A DNA stretch of 64,000 nucleotides from QHXW01 sp035297145. Its GTDB lineage: Bacteria > Acidobacteriota > Terriglobia > Bryobacterales > Bryobacteraceae. The notes beneath the pieces were generated by a model. That model searched no databases. It had not been told where the DNA came from and saw nothing but the letters and a program-made list of their open reading frames with translations. Of the stretch, positions 33,513 through 41,450 are shown piece after piece. The stretch covers positions 124,001 through 188,000 of the forward strand of contig DATGZN010000054.1 in the NCBI GenBank assembly GCA_035297145.1, read 5' to 3'. Every line of letters starts with the position of its first letter. Within the stretch, counting starts at the first letter, position 1. The translations under genes and the position numbers were made by a program.

Positions 33513-34853
33513 ATGCGTACGCTCGTAGCCTCGTTGGTGATCACAGGCGGTTTGTTGGCGGGGAACACCGAACCGTCTACCATCACTTTCAACAAGCAGG
33601 TCTTGCCGGTGTTGCAGAAGCGCTGCCAGGAGTGCCACCGTCCCGGCGAAGCCGCGCCATTCTCCATGCTGACGTACAAAGAAGCTCGTCCTTGGGCTAA
33701 AGCCATGAAAGAGGCCGTGCTGACCAAGAAGATGCCGCCGTGGTTTGCAGATCCCGCGTACGGCCACTTCTCCAACGATCGCCGGCTGACTCCTGAGGAA
33801 ATCCAGACGCTGGTTTCCTGGGCCGACCAAGGGGCCGCGGAGGGCGATCCCAAGGATGCCCCGGCGCCGCTCAAATTCACGGAAGGCTGGACCATCGGCA
33901 AGCCCGACGTGGTTTATGAAATGCCCGTCGAATACAAAGTGCCGGCCAAAGGGACTATCGAGTACACCTACTTCCTGTTGCCGAGAGCATTCACGGAAGA
34001 CAAGTGGATCGAGAAGATCGAAGTACGGCCGGGATCGCGATCGGTGGTGCATCACGTTGTAATGGTGGCGCGCCCGCCGGGATCGAAGTGGCTGGAAGAA
34101 ATGAAGCCTGGAGTGGCCTGGGTCCCGTCTCACGATAGCGAGGAGAAACGTCAAGTAGATACCGGCGAGGGGGAGTTTCTCCTGGGAGACATAGAAATGA
34201 TTTCCGTCTACGTTCCCGGCGGTGTGGCTTATCAGACCGCGCCCGGCCAGGCCCGCCTTGTCAAGGCCGGAACGGATCTGATTTTTCAGATGCATTACAC
34301 CGCTAAAGGCAAGGAGACCGCCGACCGGTCTCGAGTAGGAATCATTTTCGCCAAGCAACCGACTCGCGAGCGCGTGGTCAATACCTTTATCATGAATGAT
34401 CGCTTCCGCATTCCACCGGGTGCGCCGGATCAGGTGGTAGATGCCAAAGTCACGGTAAATCGTGACGCCACGCTGCTCAATTTTTTCCCGCACATGCATG
34501 TTCGCGGGAAGTCGTTCGAGTATCGGGTGACTTATCCAAACGGCAAGTCCGAAACACTGTTCTCGATGCCGAAGTACGACTTCAACTGGCAGATCACTTA
34601 TCAACTCGCGCAGCCTTTGAAGCTCCCCAAGGGGACAGTGCTAACGGCCGTTGCGCATTACGACAATTCGCCTAACAATCCGTACAATCCCGACCCCGCG
34701 AAGGAAGTCTTCTGGGGCGATCAGACCTGGGATGAGATGCTCGCCGGATTTGTCGACTTCGCCATCCCGGTGAATGCGGACCCCAACGAGTTGGCCGCGC
34801 CGAAGAAGGATACAAGCAAGGACAAAGATAAAGAGCAGAAGTCGGGCGGATAG
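33513..34853 (+). CDS. Secreted cytochrome c / copper-monooxygenase-like protein
   Basis: The 446-aa protein has a signal peptide, then a heme c motif CQECH at Cys38-His42 in a short cytochrome module with a plausible axial Met (KKMPPWF). The remainder (about residues 120-430) has the histidine-rich beta pattern of copper type II ascorbate-dependent monooxygenases: VVHHVVMVARPPG, LIFQMHYTAKG and NFFPHMHVRGKSF. A Lys/Asp-rich tail ends it. Such two-part proteins are frequent in Acidobacteria; the substrate is unknown. It has its own promoter and no close operon partner. Confidence 0.8.
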   Translation: MRTLVASLVITGGLLAGNTEPSTITFNKQVLPVLQKRCQECHRPGEAAPFSMLTYKEARPWAKAMKEAVLTKKMPPWFADPAYGHFSNDRRLTPEEIQTLVSWADQGAAEGDPKDAPAPLKFTEGWTIGKPDVVYEMPVEYKVPAKGTIEYTYFLLPRAFTEDKWIEKIEVRPGSRSVVHHVVMVARPPGSKWLEEMKPGVAWVPSHDSEEKRQVDTGEGEFLLGDIEMISVYVPGGVAYQTAPGQARLVKAGTDLIFQMHYTAKGKETADRSRVGIIFAKQPTRERVVNTFIMNDRFRIPPGAPDQVVDAKVTVNRDATLLNFFPHMHVRGKSFEYRVTYPNGKSETLFSMPKYDFNWQITYQLAQPLKLPKGTVLTAVAHYDNSPNNPYNPDPAKEVFWGDQTWDEMLAGFVDFAIPVNADPNELAAPKKDTSKDKDKEQKSGG

Positions 34854-35032
34854 CGGCCCCGTAACCCAAATTCTGCCTATTTTTGGCCGCCCTGCCGCAT
34901 CCCGTCGCGTTACAATAAAAGCATGGAGTACCGGCCCGCCAACGCGCGTCCTAGCCTCTTCGGTTCTGATTAGTAATCCTCCTCACTGGTCCGTCTGTTC
35001 CAGGTAAGAAAACAAGAAAAATTGGAGGATTT

Positions 35033-36394
35033 ATGAAGAGGAGCACGCTGGATGCGGTTCGTCCGGACCTGCCGCTGGTTCATGGCGCTCTGCCAGGGCC
35101 GCGTGCGCGGCAGATCATCGAGCGGGATAAGAAAGTCATTTCGCCGTCGTATACACGTAGCTATCCGCTGGTTGCGAGCCGCGGTGAGGGGGCCATCGTC
35201 GAAGACGTCGACGGCAACCGTTTTCTGGATTTCAATGCAGGCATCGCCGTTGTGGCGACGGGCCACTGTCATCCTAAAGTGGTCGCGGCCATTCAGCGGC
35301 AGGCGGCCGAGTTGGTGCACATGTCGGGCACCGACTTCTATTACGAAAATATGGTGGCGCTGGCGGAGAAGCTGGTGGAACTCGCGCCGGGCGGCGGGGA
35401 ACGGCGGGTTTCATTCGGGAATTCGGGGACGGAAGCTATCGAAGCTGCGCTCAAGTTGGCGCGCTACTCGACCGGCCGCGAGAAGTTCATCGCGTTTCTA
35501 GGCGCCTTCCACGGGCGCACGTTGGGATCGCTCGCGCTGACGGCGAGCAAGCCGGTGCAGCGCCGCGGGTTCAGCCCGTTGATGCCGGGTGTGCATCACA
35601 TTCCGTACGCGTATTGTTACCGCTGCGCATATGGAAAATCGCCGGACAAGTGCGCGGTTGAGTGCGCCAAGGTGATCGAAGACCAGCTTGTGAAGACGAT
35701 TCTACCGGCCGACGAAGTGGCGGCGATCGTACTCGAGCCGGTTCAGGGCGAGGGTGGCTACGTGGTCCCGCCGCAAAAATTCTTCGACGAACTGGCGCGC
35801 ATCGCCAAGCGTTTTGGTATGCTGCTGGTTTTCGACGAAGTGCAGTCGGGGATGGGCCGGACCGGGAAGATGTGGGCGGCGGAGCATTTCAACGCCTCGC
35901 CCGACATTCTGGCGGTGGCCAAGGGAATCGCCAGCGGGTTGCCGCTGGGCGCAACGGTGGCACGCGCGGACCTGATGACCTGGCCGCCGGGCGCGCACGC
36001 TTCCACGTTTGGGGGCAATCCGGTTTCCTGCGCGGCGGCGCTCACGACCATCGAGCTGCTGGAAAATGAGCTGGTGGACAATGCCGCTCGCATGGGTGCT
36101 TACATCATGGATCGGCTGCAGGATTGGCCCGCGCGTTTCCCGATTGTGGGCGAGGTCCGCGGACTGGGGCTCATGATCGGCATTGAGCTGGTGCGCGATC
36201 GCGAGACGCGGGAACGGGCGCCGGTGGCCCGGAACCGTGTGCTCGAGCTGGCGTTTGAGCGCGGCCTGCTGGTGCTGGGGGCGGGGGAGAACTCGATCCG
36301 GTTGTGCCCGCCGCTGGTGATCACGCGCGACCAGGCTGGCTTCGCCGTGGACGTGCTCGAAGAGTGCCTGAAAATCGCGATTCAAGAAATGTGA
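35033..36394 (+). CDS. Class III aminotransferase, 4-aminobutyrate/acetylornithine type
   Basis: The 453-aa PLP enzyme has DFNAGIAVVATGHCHPKVV, GNSGTEAIEAALKLARY, AFHGRTLGSLALTAS and the LLVFDEVQSGMGRTGKMW region with the PLP Lys in AVAKGIASGLPLGA. It most resembles GabT-like 4-aminobutyrate or related omega-aminotransferases that use 2-oxoglutarate. A cysteine cluster near residues 197-208 (CYRCAYGKSPDKCAVEC) is present in the archaeal/acidobacterial branch. GGAGG precedes the ATG. Its stop overlaps the next gene as GTGA. Confidence 0.88.
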   Translation: MKRSTLDAVRPDLPLVHGALPGPRARQIIERDKKVISPSYTRSYPLVASRGEGAIVEDVDGNRFLDFNAGIAVVATGHCHPKVVAAIQRQAAELVHMSGTDFYYENMVALAEKLVELAPGGGERRVSFGNSGTEAIEAALKLARYSTGREKFIAFLGAFHGRTLGSLALTASKPVQRRGFSPLMPGVHHIPYAYCYRCAYGKSPDKCAVECAKVIEDQLVKTILPADEVAAIVLEPVQGEGGYVVPPQKFFDELARIAKRFGMLLVFDEVQSGMGRTGKMWAAEHFNASPDILAVAKGIASGLPLGATVARADLMTWPPGAHASTFGGNPVSCAAALTTIELLENELVDNAARMGAYIMDRLQDWPARFPIVGEVRGLGLMIGIELVRDRETRERAPVARNRVLELAFERGLLVLGAGENSIRLCPPLVITRDQAGFAVDVLEECLKIAIQEM

Positions 36395-36918
36395 GAGTAC
36401 TGGACGTCGGCTGCGGGATCAACAAGCGGCCCGGCGCCATCGGTATCGACCGCAATCCCGCGAGTCGCGCCGACGTCCTGTGCGACTTAAATAACTTTCC
36501 GTACCCGTTCCGCGAAAACAGCTTCGACCGTGTTCTGGCGATTCACGTTATCGAGCACGTAGACGACGTGATCGCTTCCATGGAGGAGTTTCACCGCCTG
36601 GTGCGCGCGGGCGGCACGGTGCGCATCGAGACCCCGCATTACACCGACTTCAGCAGCTTCTGCGACCCCACGCACCGCAGCCACCTGAACAGCTTCTCCT
36701 TCCGCTATTTTGGGCCGGACCACGGTGGCTTTGGCTACTACTCGAAGGCCCGCTTCCGCCAGATTTCCGTGTACGTGAAGCTGCTGGCGTTCTGGCGATG
36801 GCTGGGCTTCGAGTTTCTGGTGAACCATTTTCCGCGGTACCGGCGATTTTGGGAATATTACCTCTGCTATGTCGTGCGCGGGAAGGTGATGGAGTTTGAG
36901 TTTGAGGTGGTGAAGTGA
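36391..36918 (+). CDS. Class I SAM-dependent methyltransferase
   Basis: The start is placed at GTG 36391, which overlaps the aminotransferase stop (GTGA) and begins directly at the SAM motif (MRVLDVGCGINKRPGAIGID), giving 175 residues; a longer upstream frame only reads through the aminotransferase. Later features are IHVIEHVDDVIASMEEFHRL and GGTVRIETPHYTDFSS. It resembles small methyltransferases of surface-glycan or natural product clusters; the acceptor is unknown. Confidence 0.85.
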   Translation: MRVLDVGCGINKRPGAIGIDRNPASRADVLCDLNNFPYPFRENSFDRVLAIHVIEHVDDVIASMEEFHRLVRAGGTVRIETPHYTDFSSFCDPTHRSHLNSFSFRYFGPDHGGFGYYSKARFRQISVYVKLLAFWRWLGFEFLVNHFPRYRRFWEYYLCYVVRGKVMEFEFEVVK

Positions 36919-36957
36919 GACATGGTCAGATGACAATTTCGGTACTATTCTTGGACT

Positions 36958-37206
36958 ATGAAAAACAAGACGGTAGGCGCGACTGAGTTCAAAGCCAAGT
37001 GTCTTGCTTACCTCGACGAGATCGAACGGCATGGTGAGCCTATCACCATAACTCGGCGAGGCCGCCCTGTAGCAGTTCTCGGCCGGGCTAAGCCGGCACC
37101 TTGGAAATCGCCTGCCAACAATTGGGCCGGAAACGTCGAGATCGTGGGCGATATTGTGAGCGACATGTCCGAGCTGTGGAATGTCGCCAACAAAGATCGC
37201 GAGTGA
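36958..37206 (+). CDS. Phd/YefM-family antitoxin
   Basis: The 82-aa protein is a Phd/YefM antitoxin: VGATEFKAKCLAYLDEIERH forms the DNA-binding N terminus and GEPITITRRGRPVAVLG the conserved beta strand, followed by a toxin-binding tail (VGDIVSDMSELWNVANKD) like that of VapB-type partners. It would repress its own promoter and neutralise a PIN-domain toxin. The GTGA stop-start overlap with the next frame is typical of these pairs, but the toxin is reduced to a remnant (see next). Confidence 0.88.
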   Translation: MKNKTVGATEFKAKCLAYLDEIERHGEPITITRRGRPVAVLGRAKPAPWKSPANNWAGNVEIVGDIVSDMSELWNVANKDRE

Positions 37207-37277
37207 GTCGCCTGCAACCTCTCGTAACGTCAGATCAGCGTATTATTGAGTCGAAACTGGTACCGGTGGTCGTCTAA
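37203..37277 (+). pseudogene. Relic of a VapC/PIN-domain toxin gene
   Basis: The frame starts at a GTG overlapping the antitoxin stop by 4 nt, exactly where a vapC start belongs. It reads MSRL and then QPLVTSDQRIIESKLVPVV before TAA, 24 codons in all. The second part matches the PIN-domain C terminus (usually LxLVTxDxRI... near the end of about 130 residues), while the first residues match the start. About 100 codons in between, including the acidic catalytic residues, are absent, so an in-frame internal deletion is inferred. The product cannot be a nuclease. Confidence 0.7.
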
Positions 37278-37287
37278 TGCCCGTCCC

Positions 37288-38097
37288 TCACCTGCCCGAA
37301 TGTGCATGATCCTCACCGCTCTGGGTCGTCTCCGGTACATACCGGCGATGCAGGCTCTGCAGTTGCCTCGAATGTAAGACACCGCTGCGATGCAAGACGC
37401 ACTTACACAGCAGCCAGAGAATTTGAAATCCGTAAACCGAGCTCTGAACGAACGAAGCCGACGACGCTTCCTTCATGTATCGCGTGGGGACAGGAACTTC
37501 GGCGATGCGCCCGCGAAGCTCCACAATTTGCGCGATGATTTCCTGGTCGAAAACGAAGCCGTCGGAGTTCATCTGGAAATTGACCTCATCGAGCACCTGG
37601 CGGCTGAAGGCACGGTATCCGGTGTGGTATTCCGCTAAACGCAGCTTGAAGACGACATTCTCCAAGTAAGTCAGCGCTCTGTTGCCGACGTACTTCCACC
37701 ACGGCATCCCCTGATCGACTGCGCTTCCCCCGAGTAGCCGCGATCCAAGCACGACATCGGCCGCGCCCGCCTGGATTGGCGCGATGACCTCCGGTAGCAA
37801 AGTGGGATCGTATTGATAGTCCGGATGGACCATCACCACGATGTCGGCGCCGGCGTTGAGAGCTTCCCGGTAACAGGTCTTCTGGTTAGCTCCATAGCCG
37901 TAGTTGCGGTTATGTACGAAAAGCTCGAGACCAAGCTCCCGGGCTATCTCACGTGTCTGATCGGTGCTGCCGTCATCCACGACGATCACTAAGTCAACCA
38001 AGTGCTGCGGGAGTGCCGCATAAGTCATGCGGAGCGTGCGGGCCGCATTGTATGCCGGCATGACGACAACGACCTTCGCCTTGGCTCCGGTGCTCAT
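37288..38097 (-). CDS. Family 2 glycosyltransferase
   Basis: The start is ATG 38097, overlapping the upstream stop as ATGA, giving 269 residues. GT-A motifs are clear: VVVVMPAYNAARTLRMTYAA, VVDDGSTDQTREIARELG, MVHPDYQYDPTLL with the metal DxD-like region and GSRLLGG. A late hydrophobic stretch (SSVYGFQILWLLCKCVLH) could touch the membrane. It resembles dolichol-phosphate mannose synthase-like enzymes that transfer sugars to a lipid carrier. It follows a methyltransferase gene on the same strand, suggesting a small glycan-modifying pair. Confidence 0.9.
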   Translation of the reverse strand: MSTGAKAKVVVVMPAYNAARTLRMTYAALPQHLVDLVIVVDDGSTDQTREIARELGLELFVHNRNYGYGANQKTCYREALNAGADIVVMVHPDYQYDPTLLPEVIAPIQAGAADVVLGSRLLGGSAVDQGMPWWKYVGNRALTYLENVVFKLRLAEYHTGYRAFSRQVLDEVNFQMNSDGFVFDQEIIAQIVELRGRIAEVPVPTRYMKEASSASFVQSSVYGFQILWLLCKCVLHRSGVLHSRQLQSLHRRYVPETTQSGEDHAHSGR

Positions 38098-38792
38098 TCG
38101 CTCTCCGCAACCACGACCATCTGATAGGCAAATAGAGTGGGCCACATCCTAGCCGCAACTAAGTACGCGGATTCAAGCACGGCCGCTAAACCGGGCTGGT
38201 TCGGCAACGCAAGGCTGAACGGAATTACGCTCGGCCGAACAATGGTAATCTTAAACCCACTCTGAGTTAGAAGGTCCTTCCAACCCTTCCACATATAAAA
38301 ATGTAGGTGCGTCCGATCGAATAAACCGCGATCGTCCTGCGGAAACTTCCCGAATAGAACGTTCAGACGAAAGTAAATGTTGCCGCTGTTGGGCAGGGAG
38401 GCGATTAGCTTTCCTTTTGCGGCCATTTTGGATCGAATCTGCCGCAACAAAACTTCCGGATCGCGGAGGTGTTCCAGAAGATCGGCGCAGACCACGAAGT
38501 CAAAGGTGCCGTCCATCGGCGGTAGCCCGCGATCCAAGTCAGCTTCGAGAAATTGAATTCCGTCGGGAAAGCTCCGCTCTCGCGGCGCCGGCGCGTCAAT
38601 CGCCGTTGTAGAGAAGCCGCGCTCCGCAAATAATCGGCTGAGGTATCCATCCGCGCATCCAACGTCCAGCAACCGGAGCCCACTTCCGTTCTCAGGCACC
38701 AGTTGCAAAACGATGCTATGGCTACTGTTCGCCTGCGGCTTGAGTACATACGGCGAGCTGGTACCGCTAGCTTCGCAGGTGGAACTAGCCAT
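38094..38792 (-). CDS. Class I SAM-dependent methyltransferase
   Basis: The start is placed at ATG 38792 (232 residues); the open frame extends 435 nt further upstream but that part overlaps yraN on the other strand and has no family features. The SAM site reads LRLLDVGCADGYLSRLFAERG with later FDFVVCADLLEHLRDPEVLL. It is similar to UbiG/COQ3-like or glycan methyltransferases. Its stop overlaps the glycosyltransferase start (ATGA). Confidence 0.85.
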   Translation of the reverse strand: MASSTCEASGTSSPYVLKPQANSSHSIVLQLVPENGSGLRLLDVGCADGYLSRLFAERGFSTTAIDAPAPRERSFPDGIQFLEADLDRGLPPMDGTFDFVVCADLLEHLRDPEVLLRQIRSKMAAKGKLIASLPNSGNIYFRLNVLFGKFPQDDRGLFDRTHLHFYMWKGWKDLLTQSGFKITIVRPSVIPFSLALPNQPGLAAVLESAYLVAARMWPTLFAYQMVVVAESE

Positions 38793-38903
38793 TACTGCGA
38801 TTATCCCAGAGTGTCCGTCAGGTTCGCTGCAATCTGGGTTCCTGGTGCAACGTGAGTTTCGCCGAGATTTCTGGCGCCCGCAGACTACTTTGCTTTGAGA
38901 ATC

Positions 38904-39338
38904 ATGCTCGCTCTCTTCTACCGTATTGCCGACCGCGCCCGCCACCACGCACGCCGGCGGCGTACCGATCCTGATTTTGCCGCCGGCCGCCGTGGTGAGG
39001 ACCTCGCCCATCGCTTCCTGCGCCGCGAGGGATTCACGATCGTCGCGCGCAACTACCGCCCGCGCGCGGGCGCAGGAGAGATCGATCTCATCGCCTGGGA
39101 AAAGGATCAGCTCGCCATCATCGAGGTCAAAACGCGTGCCACAGGCGAGTTCGGGGCGCCGGAAAGCGCGGTCAATCCCGAGAAACAGTTGTATCTCGTA
39201 CGCGCCGCTCGCGACTACGCGAGGCACGCAACCGTGGACTGGGGCACCGTGCGGTTCGATATTGTCAGCATCTTGTTGACCAAACCGCCCCGAATCAGTT
39301 TGCTCCGGGATGCCTTCCGGCCCAGGCGGACGTTATAA
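38904..39338 (+). CDS. yraN: YraN family (UPF0102) nuclease-like protein
   Basis: The frame encodes about 144 residues from ATG 38904; a TTG three codons earlier (38895) is the alternative. The restriction-endonuclease-like core is visible: RRGEDLAHRFLRREGF, ARNYRPRAGAGEIDLIAWEK, and the catalytic EVKTRATGEFGAPESAV. Family members are usually 110-140 aa and sit near ribosome or replication genes; function is still unclear, perhaps Holliday-junction or DNA processing. It is divergent from the methyltransferase gene. Confidence 0.85.
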   Translation: MLALFYRIADRARHHARRRRTDPDFAAGRRGEDLAHRFLRREGFTIVARNYRPRAGAGEIDLIAWEKDQLAIIEVKTRATGEFGAPESAVNPEKQLYLVRAARDYARHATVDWGTVRFDIVSILLTKPPRISLLRDAFRPRRTL

Positions 39339-39430
39339 TAACCTCTCGCGGGCATCGTTGGCCCGCGCGCTTCTGGTGCACACCGACGTGCAGGCCATGA
39401 CGCCTGCGCTGACAAAGGCTTTCATCGAAA

Positions 39431-40435
39431 TTGCCGGAACTTCGTAAAGACCCCATCACGGGCCGCTGGGTCATCATATCCACCGACCGCGCTCGCCGCC
39501 CCTCGGACTTCAGTCGCGAGCCGGTCGTCATTCCACCGCCCACTCGCTTCTGTCCCTTCTGCTACGGAAACGAGCAGAAGACGCCGCCGGAGGTGCTGGC
39601 CTATCGCGTGAACGGCGGCGCCAATCAGCCCGGCTGGTCGCTCCGCGTCATCCCCAACAAGTTCCCCGTGCTGGGTATCGAAGGCGATCTGAGCCGGCAA
39701 GGTGACGGCATGTTCGACAAGATGGCCGGCATCGGCGCGCACGAGGTAATCGTCGAAACTCCCGAGCATACCGCGACGCTGGCCACCATGGGCGAGAAGC
39801 AAGTGGAGGATGTGCTCTGGGCGTTCCGCGAGCGTGTGCTCGATTTGCGCAAGGATCGCCGCTTGCTTTATATTCTGCTCTTCAAGAATCACGGCGAGCA
39901 TGCAGGCGCCACGCTCGAACACGCGCATTCGCAGCTCATTGCGCTGCCAGTGATTCCGAAGCGCGTGAAGGAAGAGTTGGACGGCGCGCAGGTGTACTAC
40001 AACTTCAAAGAGCGCTGTGTCTTCTGCGACATCGTGCGCCAGGAATCACAGGCCGGGGCTCGCCTGGTGACGGAAACCGAGCGGTTCGTCGTGATTGAGC
40101 CCTACGCCGCGCGTTTTCCATTCGAGACCTGGATCGTACCCAAGCGCCACGACTCACACTTCGAGGAGTGTGGTGCTCCGGATTTGCAGAATCTGGCCTG
40201 GGTGCTGCGCTCCACCTTACGCAAGCTCGATAAAACTCTCGAGCGGCCGGCCTACAATTTCCTGATCCACACCGCCCCCGTGCAGGAAGCTGGCATGCCG
40301 CACTACCATTGGCACATCGAGATCATGCCTCGGCTCACAAAGGTGGCTGGGTTCGAGTGGGGAACGGGATTCTATATCAATCCGACGCCGCCCGAGGAAT
40401 CGGCGCAGTTTTTGCGCGAAGCGGGACTGGGGTAG
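39431..40435 (+). CDS. galT: Galactose-1-phosphate uridylyltransferase
   Basis: The 334-aa HIT-superfamily enzyme starts at a TTG (MPELRKDPITGRWVII). Zinc/cysteine motifs CPFCYGNE and CVFCDIVRQE flank the two half-domains, and the nucleotidylated His lies near GATLEHAHSQLIALP; HYHWHIEIMPR forms the C-terminal His pattern. It exchanges UDP between glucose and galactose in the Leloir pathway, though some relatives are ADP-glucose-linked. A small GCGGGC/GCCCGC hairpin (39354-39372) lies upstream. Confidence 0.9.
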   Translation: MPELRKDPITGRWVIISTDRARRPSDFSREPVVIPPPTRFCPFCYGNEQKTPPEVLAYRVNGGANQPGWSLRVIPNKFPVLGIEGDLSRQGDGMFDKMAGIGAHEVIVETPEHTATLATMGEKQVEDVLWAFRERVLDLRKDRRLLYILLFKNHGEHAGATLEHAHSQLIALPVIPKRVKEELDGAQVYYNFKERCVFCDIVRQESQAGARLVTETERFVVIEPYAARFPFETWIVPKRHDSHFEECGAPDLQNLAWVLRSTLRKLDKTLERPAYNFLIHTAPVQEAGMPHYHWHIEIMPRLTKVAGFEWGTGFYINPTPPEESAQFLREAGLG

Positions 40436-40456
40436 GAGCGTTATGATGAGGGAGGC

Positions 40457-40711
40457 ATGTACTACCTAGCCGTCGCCTTCATCACTGGATGTTTGGCCAT
40501 ACTCTTGGGCGTGACTCCCGTCGGCGATCTGTTCGAAACCTTTCGCGACGAATTCGATCGCTTTCGCGATTCGCTCTATGGGTTGCAATTGAAACCAGTC
40601 CGCCGCATGGTCAACTTAAACCGAGGCGGACGGTTACACGGTCAAATCTGGTTCGCCGTAGCCGGCGTGGCCTTGATCCTGTTCGCGCTGCTTGCTTATC
40701 TGGCGAGTTAG
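40457..40711 (+). CDS. Small two-helix membrane protein of unknown function
   Basis: The 84-aa protein has an N-terminal helix (YLAVAFITGCLAILLGVTPV), a charged middle (FETFRDEFDRFRDSLYGLQL) and a second helix at the C terminus (IWFAVAGVALILFALLAYLA). GAGGGAGG precedes the ATG. It starts 21 bp after galT and is followed by a second membrane protein gene, so the three may be co-transcribed. No domain was recognised. Confidence 0.7.
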   Translation: MYYLAVAFITGCLAILLGVTPVGDLFETFRDEFDRFRDSLYGLQLKPVRRMVNLNRGGRLHGQIWFAVAGVALILFALLAYLAS

Positions 40712-40735
40712 CATTAAGCCACGGGCCATGCAACG

Positions 40736-41437
40736 ATGATGGGCGAGAGCATTCTCTGGGAACTCACCAAACTGCGCCGACACATGGGTGGCACTGCCGG
40801 CGTGTCGCTTTATGTTTTGTGCGTAGCTGTGCTCGGCATTGTGGCCCCGTTGTATTTCGGTTTCGCTCTCGTCGAAGTCCGTGTGCTGCTGATGTACGCG
40901 TGCCTGCCGTTGCTCTTCGTGCCGCCGGCTGTGGCCGAGTCTGTCGCAGGGGAACGGGAACTCAAGCCTGATACAAGCGCGCAACGCCGCGAATGGCTCA
41001 ACAGCAAGATTGGTGCGGGCGCCGTCTATGGATGGCTCTCGGTCGTCGTCACCCTCGCGCTGGCCCTTGTGTCGCTCCGAGTATCGCTCGGGAGCTATCT
41101 CGATCTTCCCCTGCTGTTTGCATCCGGCTTGGCGTTGGTGAGCCTGGCGTCATCACTGTTCGCCGCGTGTCTTGCGGCTGCCGTCGCTACGGGCGCGCGC
41201 AGCGCCAAAGCCGCCAAGCGGACCATGCGCCAGGGACTGCTGCTTCTGCTAATCGTTCTCCTGTATCTTTCGCGTCAACCCTGGGCGTGGACGCGGCGGC
41301 TCGCCATCCCCGAAAACGGCCCGGGCTTTTTGGAATTCACCGTAGTGCTCTCTGTCGTTCTCGTGGGTTTTTCGGCGGGCTTGGCTAAGCTGGCGATGCA
41401 CTCAGTTGAGTCAACTGAGATTCGCCTCAATCTCTGA
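40736..41437 (+). CDS. ABC-2-like six-helix membrane protein
   Basis: The 233-aa protein has about six hydrophobic helices, including LYVLCVAVLGIVAPLYFGFA, VRVLLMYACLPLLFVPPAVA and VTLALALVSLRVSLGSYLDL. The loop AESVAGERELKPDT with a glutamate in the second part resembles the ABC-2/CcmB-type permease signature in which the loop between helices contacts the ATPase. No ATPase gene is adjacent, so the partner, if any, is elsewhere. Its stop lies 13 bp from the convergent barrel gene. Confidence 0.65.
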   Translation: MMGESILWELTKLRRHMGGTAGVSLYVLCVAVLGIVAPLYFGFALVEVRVLLMYACLPLLFVPPAVAESVAGERELKPDTSAQRREWLNSKIGAGAVYGWLSVVVTLALALVSLRVSLGSYLDLPLLFASGLALVSLASSLFAACLAAAVATGARSAKAAKRTMRQGLLLLLIVLLYLSRQPWAWTRRLAIPENGPGFLEFTVVLSVVLVGFSAGLAKLAMHSVESTEIRLNL

Positions 41438-41450
41438 CGCCGGCGCTCAC

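Noticed and set aside
32946..34604. Minus-strand open frame (552 codons) over the phosphatase and cytochrome/monooxygenase genes
   Set aside because: It crosses two real genes and a promoter region; the reverse-strand protein shows no family features.
34923..34973. 16-codon upstream frame ahead of the aminotransferase gene
   Set aside because: No ribosome site, no regulatory codon run and no terminator-like hairpin between it and the gene; short frames like this are expected by chance.
37302..37638. Plus-strand open frames opposite the glycosyltransferase
   Set aside because: They are antisense to a clear GT2 domain and contain no motif; the toxin relic ends before them.
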